Shown piece by piece: positions 51,608 to 63,254 of a stretch of 64,000 bases of DNA. The notes below the pieces were generated by a model. That model saw only the letters and a program-made list of their open reading frames with translations. It was not told the DNA's origin and did no database searches. The stretch comes from Desulfomicrobium escambiense DSM 10707 (GTDB lineage: Bacteria; Desulfobacterota; Desulfovibrionia; Desulfovibrionales; Desulfomicrobiaceae). Location: the NCBI RefSeq assembly GCF_000428825.1, contig NZ_AUAR01000002.1, forward strand, positions 1 to 64,000. Reading direction: 5' to 3'. Each line of letters begins with the position of its first letter. Within the stretch, counting starts at the first letter, position 1. A program made the position numbers and the translations under genes.

Positions 51608-52295
51608 CCACGGGAAGCGGGTTTCCGGCCTCTTCGACAACATCGCCGCCTGGTACGATTTCCTCAATCACTTCCTGAGCGTGGGCCAGGACATCTACTG
51701 GCGCCGCCGCCTGGTACGCTGCGTCCGCCCCGGGGACACGCGCACGGCGCTGGACCTGGCCGCCGGCACCCTCGACGTGAGCCGGGAGATCCGCCGGCAG
51801 CACCCGGAACTGCGGGTACTGAGCCTGGACTTCTCGCGGGCCATGCTCTGCAAGGGCAAAAGCAAGATCGTCGGGGAACCGGCCATCCTGCCCGTCCAGG
51901 CCGACGGGCGCGCGCTGCCCCTGCCCGACGGGTGCGTGGACACCGTGACCATCGCCTTCGGCATCCGCAACATCCTGCCCAGGACCGACGCCTACCGCGA
52001 AATCCTGCGCGTGCTGGCCCCCGGCGGCCGCCTGTGCATCCTGGAGTTCGGCACGGGCAAGGCCAGGATCTGGCAGGGCCTGTACAACTTCTACCTGGGC
52101 ACGGTGCTCCCGCGCATCGGCCGCTTCTTCTCCAAGAGCCCAGAGGCCTACCAATACCTGGCCGACACCATCCTGGCCTTTCCTGATGCCCGGGCCCTGG
52201 CCGGCGAACTCGCCGGAGCCGGCTTCGACCAGGTCGGCTATGAGGCCCTCAGCTCCGGGATCGTGTACATCCATGTGGCCAGGAAGCCGGAGTGA
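51594..52295 (+). CDS. ubiE: Demethylmenaquinone methyltransferase (UbiE/MenG family)
   Basis: A 233-residue class I SAM methyltransferase catalysing the last methylation of menaquinone. LFDNIAAWYDFLNHFLSVGQD at the N-terminus, TIAFGIRNILPRTDAYREILRVLAPGG and the C-terminal Y.YLADTI.AFP-type segment are UbiE signatures. The SAM motif I is LDLAAGTLDVS, where the common GTGD is altered to GTLD. The start appears to be TTG at 51594 overlapping the small ORF; no ATG/GTG fits the family N-terminus. Downstream genes mqnB, mqnD and a polyprenyl synthase confirm a menaquinone context. Confidence 0.88.
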   Translation: MNPNDHGKRVSGLFDNIAAWYDFLNHFLSVGQDIYWRRRLVRCVRPGDTRTALDLAAGTLDVSREIRRQHPELRVLSLDFSRAMLCKGKSKIVGEPAILPVQADGRALPLPDGCVDTVTIAFGIRNILPRTDAYREILRVLAPGGRLCILEFGTGKARIWQGLYNFYLGTVLPRIGRFFSKSPEAYQYLADTILAFPDARALAGELAGAGFDQVGYEALSSGIVYIHVARKPE

Positions 52296-52353
52296 ACGCA
52301 CCCCGGAAGGCCTGCCCGCAAACCCCAATAATCCGCTTGAAGCATAAAGAATC

Positions 52354-53664
52354 ATGATCACCTTCGACGACATCGCATCCGGCGCAACCCCCGTTGCCGT
52401 GGTGGGGCTCGGCTATGTGGGCCTGCCCCTGGCCGTGGCCCTTGGAGACCACTTTCGCGTCATCGGCTTCGACATCTCCAGCCGACGCATCGAGGAACTG
52501 CGCAGCGGCCAGGACTCCACCCGCGAGGTGGAACCCGCCCGGCTGACCACGGCCCGGGTCGACTACGCCGACGACCCCGCACGCCTGCGCGAGGCGGGCG
52601 TCGTCGTCGTGGCCGTGCCCACGCCCATCGACGGCAACCGCAAGCCGGACCTGCGGCCCGTTGTCGGGGCCAGCTCCACGGTGGGCGAGAACCTGCGCCC
52701 CGGCAGCATCGTGGTCTACGAGTCCACGGTCTACCCCGGCCTGACCGAGGAGATCTGCGTGCCCCTGCTGGAGCAGAAATCCGGCCTGAAGTGCGGCCGC
52801 GACTTCACCGTGGGATATTCCCCGGAGCGCATCAACCCCGGCGACCGCGTGCACACCCTGGAAAGCATCGTCAAGGTCGTGGCTGGCCAGGACCAGCTCA
52901 CGGCGGACCTCCTGGCCCGCTTCTACGGCACGGTGGTCAAGGCAGGCGTGCACCGCGCGTCGAGCATCAAGGTGGCCGAGGCCGCCAAGGTCATCGAAAA
53001 CACCCAGCGCGACCTGAACATCGCCCTCATGAACGAGCTGGCGCTCATTTTCGACCGCATGGACATCGACACGAACGAGGTCCTGCGGGCCGCGGGCACC
53101 AAATGGAACTTCCTGCCCTTCCGGCCGGGCCTGGTTGGCGGGCACTGCATCGGCGTGGACCCGTACTACCTGACCTTCAAGGCCGAATCCATCGGCTTCC
53201 ACCCCCAGGTCATCCTGGCCGGGCGCCGCATCAACGACGGCATGGGCAAGTTCGTGGCCGAGAAAACCATCAAGGCCATGATCAGCGCCGGCTGCCAGAT
53301 CAAGGGCGCGCGCGTGGGCCTGCTGGGCCTGACCTTCAAGGAGGACGTGCCGGACCTGCGCAACAGCCGCGTGGAGGACATCGTCCACGAACTGTCCGAC
53401 TACCACGTGGAGGTCCTGGTCCACGACCCGTTGGCAGACGCCGCCGAGGCCAAGGACGAGTACGGCGTGGACCTGCTCCCCCTTGACGCCATGAAGGACC
53501 TCGACGCCGTCATCCTCGCGGTCTCCCACGCCCAGTTCGCGTCACTCGACGCCGAACGCCTGGCGGGCATGTTCAGAAACCCTGGCGCCGGGATAATCAT
53601 CGATGTCAAGGGGTTCCTCAACAGGGACGCCCTGTCGCGCCGCTTCACGTACTGGCGGCTGTAG
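52354..53664 (+). CDS. UDP-N-acetyl-hexosamine/UDP-glucose 6-dehydrogenase family enzyme
   Basis: A 436-residue NAD-dependent nucleotide-sugar dehydrogenase, oxidising the C6 hydroxyl to a carboxylate for surface polysaccharide precursors. The Rossmann motif is GLGYVGLPLA (18-27). YESTVYPGLTEE and YSPERINPGD are typical of the WbpO/TviB branch (UDP-GlcNAc or UDP-GalNAc), and the catalytic Cys is in GGHCIGVDPYY (~265). The closing domain has LLGLTFKEDVPDLRNSR. No glycosyltransferase or epimerase is beside it; it is embedded between menaquinone genes without obvious functional connection. Confidence 0.92.
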   Translation: MITFDDIASGATPVAVVGLGYVGLPLAVALGDHFRVIGFDISSRRIEELRSGQDSTREVEPARLTTARVDYADDPARLREAGVVVVAVPTPIDGNRKPDLRPVVGASSTVGENLRPGSIVVYESTVYPGLTEEICVPLLEQKSGLKCGRDFTVGYSPERINPGDRVHTLESIVKVVAGQDQLTADLLARFYGTVVKAGVHRASSIKVAEAAKVIENTQRDLNIALMNELALIFDRMDIDTNEVLRAAGTKWNFLPFRPGLVGGHCIGVDPYYLTFKAESIGFHPQVILAGRRINDGMGKFVAEKTIKAMISAGCQIKGARVGLLGLTFKEDVPDLRNSRVEDIVHELSDYHVEVLVHDPLADAAEAKDEYGVDLLPLDAMKDLDAVILAVSHAQFASLDAERLAGMFRNPGAGIIIDVKGFLNRDALSRRFTYWRL

Positions 53665-53679
53665 GCGGGCGCGGCGACG

Positions 53680-54366
53680 ATGATCATCCTGGCTTGCGCG
53701 ACGGAGCTTGAATGCCGTCACGTCATGACCCGAACGGGACGCAAACCGGACGGGGACACGCGATTCGACTTCGCGGGCCTCGACTTCCTGGCCTGCGTGA
53801 CGGGCGTAGGTCCGGTGGCCGCGGCCCTGCGCGCGGGCGAGCTTCTGGAGCGCCACCCCGCGGCGGCCGGCATCGTCAACCTGGGCATCTGCGGGAGCTT
53901 CGACCCGCGTGCATCTCTGGGCGCTATCTGCGTGGCCAGCGCCGAGATCTGGCCCGAATACGGCGTGCACAGCTCGGACGGGGCCGAGGAGCCCTTCGGT
54001 TTTCAGATGCTTCAGGACCTGCCGCTGCCCCAAGTCAACCGCCTGGAGCTCGACCCGTCGGCCGCAGCCCGCAGCATGGGCCTGCGGCTCCCCGAAAGCT
54101 GGCCGTGCGGCACGAGCCTGACTGTGGCGGGCGTGACGGGCGACCCGCAACGCGCGGCGATCCTCCTGGCCCGCTACGACGCCGCCACGGAGAACATGGA
54201 GGGCTTTGGCCTGGCCCTGGCCGCGCGGCGTAAGGGCATACCCTTTCTTGAAGCGCGGACCGTCTCCAATCCCGTCGGCGTGCGCGACAAGGCGCGCTGG
54301 AACTTCCGCCTGGCCCTGGACTCTCTGGAGTCCGTCCTGCCGACCCTGACCGGAGCTGCCGCATGA
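53680..54366 (+). CDS. mqnB: Futalosine hydrolase
   Basis: A 228-residue nucleoside phosphorylase/hydrolase-fold enzyme that removes the base from futalosine in the alternative menaquinone pathway. VTGVGPVAAALRAGELL, IVNLGICGSFDP and NMEGFGLALAARRKGIPFLEARTVSN (read in parts) fit the MTAN/futalosine hydrolase family, with the Glu of NMEGF in the substrate site and Asp/Asn of the C-terminal block. It overlaps mqnD by 4 nt (ATGA). A 5'-methylthioadenosine nucleosidase is the main alternative, made unlikely by the neighbour. Confidence 0.92.
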   Translation: MIILACATELECRHVMTRTGRKPDGDTRFDFAGLDFLACVTGVGPVAAALRAGELLERHPAAAGIVNLGICGSFDPRASLGAICVASAEIWPEYGVHSSDGAEEPFGFQMLQDLPLPQVNRLELDPSAAARSMGLRLPESWPCGTSLTVAGVTGDPQRAAILLARYDAATENMEGFGLALAARRKGIPFLEARTVSNPVGVRDKARWNFRLALDSLESVLPTLTGAAA

Positions 54367-55154
54367 ACCCGCTTTCCGTGGCCATCTCTCCCTGCCCCAA
54401 CGACACCTTCATTTTCGGAGCATGGGTGCTGGGCCTCTCGCCCGCCCCCGCCGGCCGGGACAGCCGTTTTTTCTGGCACGACGTACAGGAGCTCAACCAG
54501 GGCGCACTGAGCGGCGCGTGGGATGTCGTCAAGGTCAGCGCCGCCGCGGCCCTGCGACTGCAGGACAGGTACGCCATCCTGCCCTGCGGCGGAGCCTTCG
54601 GCCTGGAGCACGGCCCCAAGCTCGTCACCCGTGAGGGTTTCCGCGGCGAGCCCCGCCGGATCGCCGTCCCCGGCCTGGACACCACGGCCATGCGCGTCCT
54701 GAACGCGGCATTGCACGGGAACTTCACGCCGGTGCCCATGATCTTCCACGCCATCGTCGACGCCGTGCAGGCCGGCGAGGTCGATGCGGGGCTGCTGATC
54801 CACGAAACGGCGCTGGTCTACGACCGGTACGGTCTGGCCCTGCACACGGACCTCGGTCAGTGGTGGCGCAAGGAGACCGGGGGCCTGCCCCTGCCCTTGG
54901 GCTGCATCGTGGCGAAACGGGAGCTCGGCGACAGCGTCCACGCGGCCCTGGCCGACGGCATCCGCGCGAGCATCCTGCACGCCCGGTCGGACAGGCCGTC
55001 GGTCATGCCTTTCATCGCAGCCATGGCCAGAGAGCTTGACGAGGCCACGCTCGAACAACATATTGCCGCCTACGTGAACGACTTCAGTCTGGACATGGGG
55101 CCAGACGGCCAGGCCGCCCTCAACTTGCTGCAAACATTCCGGGATCTGTCATGA
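54363..55154 (+). CDS. mqnD: 1,4-dihydroxy-6-naphthoate synthase
   Basis: A 263-residue enzyme converting cyclic dehypoxanthinyl futalosine to 1,4-dihydroxy-6-naphthoate. The diagnostic start VAISPCPNDTFIFGAWVLG, KVSAAAALRLQDRYAILPCG (read in parts) and DAGLLIHETALVY match MqnD, a periplasmic-binding-protein-like fold used as an enzyme. It overlaps both neighbours by 4 nt, so mqnB-mqnD-prenyl synthase form one coupled unit. mqnA and mqnC are not in this window. Confidence 0.95.
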   Translation: MNPLSVAISPCPNDTFIFGAWVLGLSPAPAGRDSRFFWHDVQELNQGALSGAWDVVKVSAAAALRLQDRYAILPCGGAFGLEHGPKLVTREGFRGEPRRIAVPGLDTTAMRVLNAALHGNFTPVPMIFHAIVDAVQAGEVDAGLLIHETALVYDRYGLALHTDLGQWWRKETGGLPLPLGCIVAKRELGDSVHAALADGIRASILHARSDRPSVMPFIAAMARELDEATLEQHIAAYVNDFSLDMGPDGQAALNLLQTFRDLS

Positions 55155-56131
55155 ACGACGCCTTCGCCCAACTCAAGGTCGCCTTCCTCAAGGAGCTTCC
55201 GGCCATCAACGCCGCCATCCTGCGGGAGATAGACGCCCTGCACCCGCTGGTCCGGCCCGTGGCCGCGCACGTCATGGACGCCGGCGGCAAGCGCCTGCGG
55301 CCCATGCTGACCGTCCTCTTCGCCCGCGCCCTGAATTTCAGGGGCGACGACCTGTACACCCTGGCCAGCTCTCTGGAATTCCTGCATTCGGCCACCCTGA
55401 TGCACGACGACATCCTGGACAACGCCGACCTGCGCCGCGGCCGGCAGGCCGCCCACATGCGCTTCGGCGTCACCCCGACCATCCTGGCCGGCGACGCCCT
55501 CCTGGCCCTGGCCAACGAAATCGTGGCCCGCACCGGGAACCCGGCCCTGACATCCTGCATCTCCAAAGCCATCATGGAGACGGCCAGCGGCGAGATCATG
55601 GAGATCGCCGCCGTGCGCAACGCGGGCTTAAGCCGGGCCGAATACCTCGAGATCATCACCGGCAAGACGGCCTACCTGATCCAGTCGGCCTGCGAGTTCG
55701 GCGCCATCGCCGCCGGGGCCTCGCAGCGCCAGTGCGTCGCGGCCAGAGCATTCGGCCTGAACCTCGGCATCGCCTTCCAGCTCGTGGACGACGCCCTGGA
55801 CTACACGTCCGAGGCCGGCACCTCGGGCAAGCCCCTGGGCGGCGACCTGCGCGAGGGCAAGTTCACCCTGCCCCTGCTCCTGTACCTCGAATCCCTACCC
55901 GCAAACGAGCGTAGCATCACGGTCCGGGACCTGACCGCAGCTGACCTGCCCGTTGACAGGCAGGACCGGATCATCGCCGACATCGTGACCGGGGGCTTTG
56001 CCGGACGGACCCGCGACGAGGCCAAAACCTACCTGGCACTAGCCAGCCGGGCCCTGGACGTGCTACCCGTGTGCCTGGAAAAAAACCTCCTCGGAGCCAT
56101 GATCGATTTCGTGCTGAAGCGGGACAAATAG
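55151..56131 (+). CDS. Polyprenyl diphosphate synthase
   Basis: A 326-residue trans-prenyltransferase making the isoprenoid side chain for menaquinone. The first Asp-rich motif is LMHDDILDNADLRRG (~84-97) and the second QLVDDALDYTSEAG, with GKPLGGDLREGKFTLPLL following. The residues before the first motif (LEFLHSATL) suggest a long-chain (C30-C40) product of the IspB/HepT type; exact length cannot be fixed. It overlaps mqnD by 4 nt and ends 1 nt before the HDOD-GGDEF gene. Confidence 0.93.
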   Translation: MNDAFAQLKVAFLKELPAINAAILREIDALHPLVRPVAAHVMDAGGKRLRPMLTVLFARALNFRGDDLYTLASSLEFLHSATLMHDDILDNADLRRGRQAAHMRFGVTPTILAGDALLALANEIVARTGNPALTSCISKAIMETASGEIMEIAAVRNAGLSRAEYLEIITGKTAYLIQSACEFGAIAAGASQRQCVAARAFGLNLGIAFQLVDDALDYTSEAGTSGKPLGGDLREGKFTLPLLLYLESLPANERSITVRDLTAADLPVDRQDRIIADIVTGGFAGRTRDEAKTYLALASRALDVLPVCLEKNLLGAMIDFVLKRDK

Positions 56132-56132
56132 C

Positions 56133-58634
56133 ATGACACAACAGGATCGCCTTCCTCCGCGCAATTTCACGACTTCGTTGCGTGCCAGCCTGAAAGCGAC
56201 CTTTTCCCCCGCCACGGCCGGACTCCTCCAGGAAGCGGTCAAACCCGACCCGAATTTCGGGGTCATCGCTTCCATCCTCAAGGCGGACCCCGCCCTGGCC
56301 ACGGCCATCCTCTCCCTGGTCAACTCACCCTACTACGGCCAGACCAGCAAGATTTCGGACCTCCAGCGCGCGGCCATCATCCTCGGCAACAACGAGATCC
56401 TGCGCATCGCCCTGTCCCTCTCCCTGCAGAAGAACCTGAACGCCTCCCTGGAAAAGCACGGCTTCGACACCTTCGCCAACTGGCGGGTCATCGTCTGGGC
56501 GGCCCTGGGCGCGGAACTCATCGCCCGGCGCCTCTGCCCCAAGGAAGCGGAGACGGCATACATCTGCGCCCTGGTCAAGGACCTGTCCCTGCTCCTCTAC
56601 GCCGCCAGCTACCCGGAAGACCTGCGGCCGCTCCTTTCCCGGCCGGACTTCGTCAACACGGGACCGTCCTTCATGTGCTGGCAGGAGTGCCTGCCGGAGG
56701 ATCACTGCGCCCTGACGGCCGAACTCCTCGCCGAATGGAATTTCCCCGCGCACATGGTCGCGGCCATCACCGCCCACCACGACCTCGAAAACCTCTTCGA
56801 CCACCCGCCCCTGACCCAGGCCGTGATCTTCGGCACCCGCTGGGCCGAGGTGGAGTTCCGCACCGACCCAGCCCCCGACGGCCTCGCGCAGCTGCACTTC
56901 CTGCTGAAGAAGGCCGGCGCGCTGCCCCCCGAGGGTGTCGAAGGCCTGCGGCAGCACTGCTCGTCGCTTTTCGCCGAAATGTGCTCGGCCATGAACATCA
57001 CGGAGCTGCCCCCGGAAAACCGCTACTACGACCACTCCCTGCAGGCCATCCAGGACTTCCACTACCAGGCCAAGGAGATCGAGGGGCTGACCGGCGGCAA
57101 CGCGGCCATCGCGACCTGCATCGGGCGGCACCTGCGCTGGAACTGGAACTGCCGCAAGGGGGAGATCATCCTCGGCGCGCCGACCAACAAGCACTGGGAG
57201 CGCTTCGTCCTGGCCGAGGACGGCGTGAGCGGCCCGACCGTCGCGCAGTCCATCAACGACTTCAAATCACACGGCGAGTTCACCGTTCCCCTGGAGACCG
57301 AGGACGGCGTGGCCGGCGAGTTGCGGCTGTCAGGCCTGCAGGGCCCGGGACAGGCCAGGGCCGAGACGGCCCTCTACGCCAGACTGCTGGCCCGGAGCCT
57401 GTGGCGGCAGATCACCACGGTGGCGCAGCTCGAGATCAAGGCGGAGTTACTCGACATCCTGCCCACCGGAGTCGCCCTGCTCGATACGGACGGCCGCATT
57501 CTGCGCGCCAACCCGACTTTCGCCCGCTTCCTGGGCAGTTCCGCCCAGCTCGAGGACAGGCTGCGCGGGGGCATGCAGCTTGAACAGTTCCAGAGCGCCC
57601 GGCACGGGTGGCGCATGTTCCTCCTCGACCCCACGCAAAGCACCCACTGCGTCATACACGCCCCTCTGGGGCCATCCGATGCGCCTTCGTCGCCCTTCGC
57701 CCTTTCAAGCTACAAGATCCGCCAGGGCTCACGAACCAATGTCCTGACCGTGGTGCAGGATCTCAGCGAAATCCGCATCCACGAAATCGAGGCCCTGCAT
57801 CAGCGAGACTTCCTGAACAACCTGCTGTCCACCATGCAGGATCTGGTCATGACCACCGACCGCAAGGGAGTCATCACCTTCGCCTCGGGACGCCATGGCG
57901 CATTCCTGAAAGGCCGCAACCTCTTCACGCTGACACGGCCCATAAACCTGCAGGAAGAGCCCTGGGATATGGAGTTCCTGGAGCAGAGCCAGAACGCCGT
58001 CGAGGTCCAGATCGTCCTCGATGACGAGCACCTGCAGCTGGAGCTGGTTTTTTCCCGGTTTGCCCACGGCGCCGATTACGGTCTCGTCGTCGGCCGCAAC
58101 ATCTCCGCCATCCGCAGGCTGGAGCGCAAAATCCGGGAGCAGGCCCTGTTCGACTCCCTGACCCAGGTCTTCAACCGCCACCACCTCCAGCCCCTGCTGG
58201 AACGCGAACTGTCGAGATCCCGCCGCACCGATACGTCCTTGGGGCTCATCTTCTTCGACATCGACAAGTTCAAGGTCTTCAACGACACCTACGGACACCA
58301 CGGCGGCGACAAGGCCCTGAAGGAACTCGGGCAGCTGCTGCGCAGCGTGCTGCGCAAGGGCCTCGACTTCCCCTGCCGCTTCGGCGGCGACGAGTTCGTC
58401 ATCATTTCGAGCAACTCCAGCGCGGCGAGCCTGCTGACCGTGGCGGAGCGAATCCAGAACGAATTCAAGACCCTGCACAACGGTTCCGTGACGCTGAGCA
58501 TCGGCATGAGCCTGCTCGAGCCCGAGGACACGGCCCATTCCCTGCTTGAACGCTGCGATAAAGCCAATTATCAGGCCAAGGCGCAGGGCGGAAACGCCAT
58601 TGTGCATCTGCAGACCAACACACCAGTAAACTAA
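56133..58634 (+). CDS. HDOD-PAS-GGDEF signalling protein (probable diguanylate cyclase)
   Basis: An 833-residue soluble protein. Residues ~20-220 are an HDOD domain (LSLVNSPYYGQTSKISDLQRA split by family blocks) lacking an HD pair (ALVKDLSLLL). A middle region with a GAF-like fold (~330-430) and PAS-like modules (~440-560 and ~575-670) follow. The C-terminal GGDEF domain begins DSLTQVFNRHHL and has an intact active site RFGGDEF (~750). The upstream inhibitory RxxD is KGLD, so product inhibition may be weak. No EAL domain. It starts 1 nt after the prenyl synthase stop and is perhaps co-transcribed. Confidence 0.9.
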   Translation: MTQQDRLPPRNFTTSLRASLKATFSPATAGLLQEAVKPDPNFGVIASILKADPALATAILSLVNSPYYGQTSKISDLQRAAIILGNNEILRIALSLSLQKNLNASLEKHGFDTFANWRVIVWAALGAELIARRLCPKEAETAYICALVKDLSLLLYAASYPEDLRPLLSRPDFVNTGPSFMCWQECLPEDHCALTAELLAEWNFPAHMVAAITAHHDLENLFDHPPLTQAVIFGTRWAEVEFRTDPAPDGLAQLHFLLKKAGALPPEGVEGLRQHCSSLFAEMCSAMNITELPPENRYYDHSLQAIQDFHYQAKEIEGLTGGNAAIATCIGRHLRWNWNCRKGEIILGAPTNKHWERFVLAEDGVSGPTVAQSINDFKSHGEFTVPLETEDGVAGELRLSGLQGPGQARAETALYARLLARSLWRQITTVAQLEIKAELLDILPTGVALLDTDGRILRANPTFARFLGSSAQLEDRLRGGMQLEQFQSARHGWRMFLLDPTQSTHCVIHAPLGPSDAPSSPFALSSYKIRQGSRTNVLTVVQDLSEIRIHEIEALHQRDFLNNLLSTMQDLVMTTDRKGVITFASGRHGAFLKGRNLFTLTRPINLQEEPWDMEFLEQSQNAVEVQIVLDDEHLQLELVFSRFAHGADYGLVVGRNISAIRRLERKIREQALFDSLTQVFNRHHLQPLLERELSRSRRTDTSLGLIFFDIDKFKVFNDTYGHHGGDKALKELGQLLRSVLRKGLDFPCRFGGDEFVIISSNSSAASLLTVAERIQNEFKTLHNGSVTLSIGMSLLEPEDTAHSLLERCDKANYQAKAQGGNAIVHLQTNTPVN

Positions 58635-58654
58635 GCACCACCCAGGAGAACAGC

Positions 58655-61639
<2,985 letters not shown>

Positions 61640-61642
61640 GCA

Positions 61643-61794
61643 TGCCTCCGGCGGGCAGGGGGCGCGCCCCCTGCACCCCATTCAACAGGTTGTAAACGCG
61701 AGACGGGCGGCCCAATGGGTCGCCCGTCTCGCGTTTGAAGTTCCATACCCCATGCAAGGGGTGCAGGGGACGAGTCCCCTGCCCGCCGGAGGCA
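61643..61794. repeat. Nested inverted repeat between purL and pyk
   Basis: Outer arms of 37 nt (61643-61679 and 61758-61794) are inverted copies with 34/37 identity, starting TGCCTCCGGCGGGCAGGGG and ending CCCCTGCACCCC. Each arm is itself a hairpin. Inside is a 16-bp perfect stem (61694-61709 with 61721-61736). The element fills the 162-nt gap between convergent genes. Confidence 0.85.
61694..61736. terminator. Bidirectional hairpin terminator candidate
   Basis: AAACGCGAGACGGGCG pairs perfectly with CGCCCGTCTCGCGTTT (16 bp, 11-nt loop), with TTT on both outer edges. Location between convergent purL and pyk suggests transcription termination from both sides, although the T-runs are short. Confidence 0.6.
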
Positions 61795-61801
61795 TCTTCT
61801 A

Positions 61802-63223
61802 CTACTTATAATACACCTTGATCTCGTTGGTCATGACGGTCCCCATGCCCGGGGTGGCCTGGCCGCTGGCGATGATGACGTTTTCGCCGGGCTTGAAGCC
61901 TGCGTATTCCTGGACGAATTTCTCGGCGCGTTTCTGGTGGCTGCGCGGTTCCAGGGGGCTTTCGACGGGGTTGATGCTCCAGAAGAAGTTCATCCAGCGC
62001 AGGATGCGCGCGTCGGTGGTCATGGCGTAGATGGGCTGGGCCGGGCGTCGCGAGCTGATGTAGCGGGCCGTGGCGCCGGTGGTCGAGTGGCAGACCAGGG
62101 CGGCGCTGTCGGCGTTGTCGGCCATGAGGCAGGCCGAGTAGGCCAGGAATTTTGGCGGGTTCTTCTCGGCCTTAGGCATGAAGGGGCCGCCGATGCGTTC
62201 CAGGTAGTAGGGTTCGGCGTACTGGGCGATCTCGTTGATGAAGCGCACGGCCTCCACGGGGTAGCTGCCGATGGCGGTCTCTTCGGAGAGCATGACGCAG
62301 TCGGCGCCGTCGAGCATGGCGTTGGCCACGTCCGTAGACTCGGCCCGCGTGGGGATGGGGTTCTTGACCATGGACAGGAGCATCTGGGTGGCGACGATGG
62401 CCGGCTTCTGGGCGTGGCGGCAGGAGCGCAGGATCTTTTTCTGGATGATGGGCAGTTCGGCCGGGCTGCATTCCAGGCCCAGGTCGCCGCGGGCGACCAT
62501 GATGGCGTCGGCGACCTCGAGGATGGAGTCGAGCTTCTCCACGGCGTTCTTGCGCTCGACCTTGGCCACGACGGGAATCCAGGTGCCGTGGCGGGCGATC
62601 TCGGTCTTGATGTCCTCGATGTCGTCCTTGCTCTGCACGAAGGACAGGGCCACGGCGTCGATGCCGATGTCGAGTCCCTGGTGCAGGTCGCGGCGATCCT
62701 TGTCGGTCATGGCCGCGACCTTGAGGGTCTTGCCGGGGAAGGCGATGCCCTTGTTGGAGGTCAGGATGCCGCCGTTCAGGGCCTCCATCATGACCAGCCG
62801 GTCGGGCACGATGACCTTGACCACGGTGAACTGCAGCATGCCGTCGGACAGGGACACGGGCATGCCTTCGGCCAGGCCTTCGAGGAGTTCGGGCACGTCG
62901 AGGCTGATGAAGATGTCGCTTTCGTTCCTGTCCTCCATGTCAGGCGTGCCCAGGCAGACGTAGGCGCCCTTGCGGATCTGCAGGGGCGAGCCCTTGACCT
63001 CGCCGATGCGGATCTTGGGGCCGCAGAGGTCGCCCATGACGGTCAGGCGGATGCCTGTCTGCTTTTCGACCTCGCGGATCTTCTGGATGACCGGGCCGAA
63101 ATAGGCCGCGTCGGCGTGGGAGAAATTGAGGCGGAAGACCCGCACGCCGAGCTCCACCATCTCCTTCATGACGTTCTGGTCCATGGAGGCCGGGCCCAGC
63201 GTGGCCACTATTTTCGTGCGCAT
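61802..63223 (-). CDS. pyk: Pyruvate kinase
   Basis: A 473-residue glycolytic enzyme making pyruvate and ATP from phosphoenolpyruvate. RTKIVATLGPASMD and FRLNFSHAD at the N-terminus, MGDLCGPKIRIG, VARGDLGLECSPAELPIIQKKI (in parts) and TRAESTDVANAMLDGAD are the standard active-site blocks. VVAKVERKNAVEKLD holds the catalytic lysine-bearing signature region. The C-terminal regulatory domain is complete. The start at 63223 has GAGG eight nt upstream; ATG 63229 is two codons earlier and equally in frame. It is 31 nt after the UbiD-type gene. Confidence 0.96.
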   Translation of the reverse strand: MRTKIVATLGPASMDQNVMKEMVELGVRVFRLNFSHADAAYFGPVIQKIREVEKQTGIRLTVMGDLCGPKIRIGEVKGSPLQIRKGAYVCLGTPDMEDRNESDIFISLDVPELLEGLAEGMPVSLSDGMLQFTVVKVIVPDRLVMMEALNGGILTSNKGIAFPGKTLKVAAMTDKDRRDLHQGLDIGIDAVALSFVQSKDDIEDIKTEIARHGTWIPVVAKVERKNAVEKLDSILEVADAIMVARGDLGLECSPAELPIIQKKILRSCRHAQKPAIVATQMLLSMVKNPIPTRAESTDVANAMLDGADCVMLSEETAIGSYPVEAVRFINEIAQYAEPYYLERIGGPFMPKAEKNPPKFLAYSACLMADNADSAALVCHSTTGATARYISSRRPAQPIYAMTTDARILRWMNFFWSINPVESPLEPRSHQKRAEKFVQEYAGFKPGENVIIASGQATPGMGTVMTNEIKVYYK

Positions 63224-63254
63224 AAGCATATCCTCAGTTCTGTGTGTTGGATGA

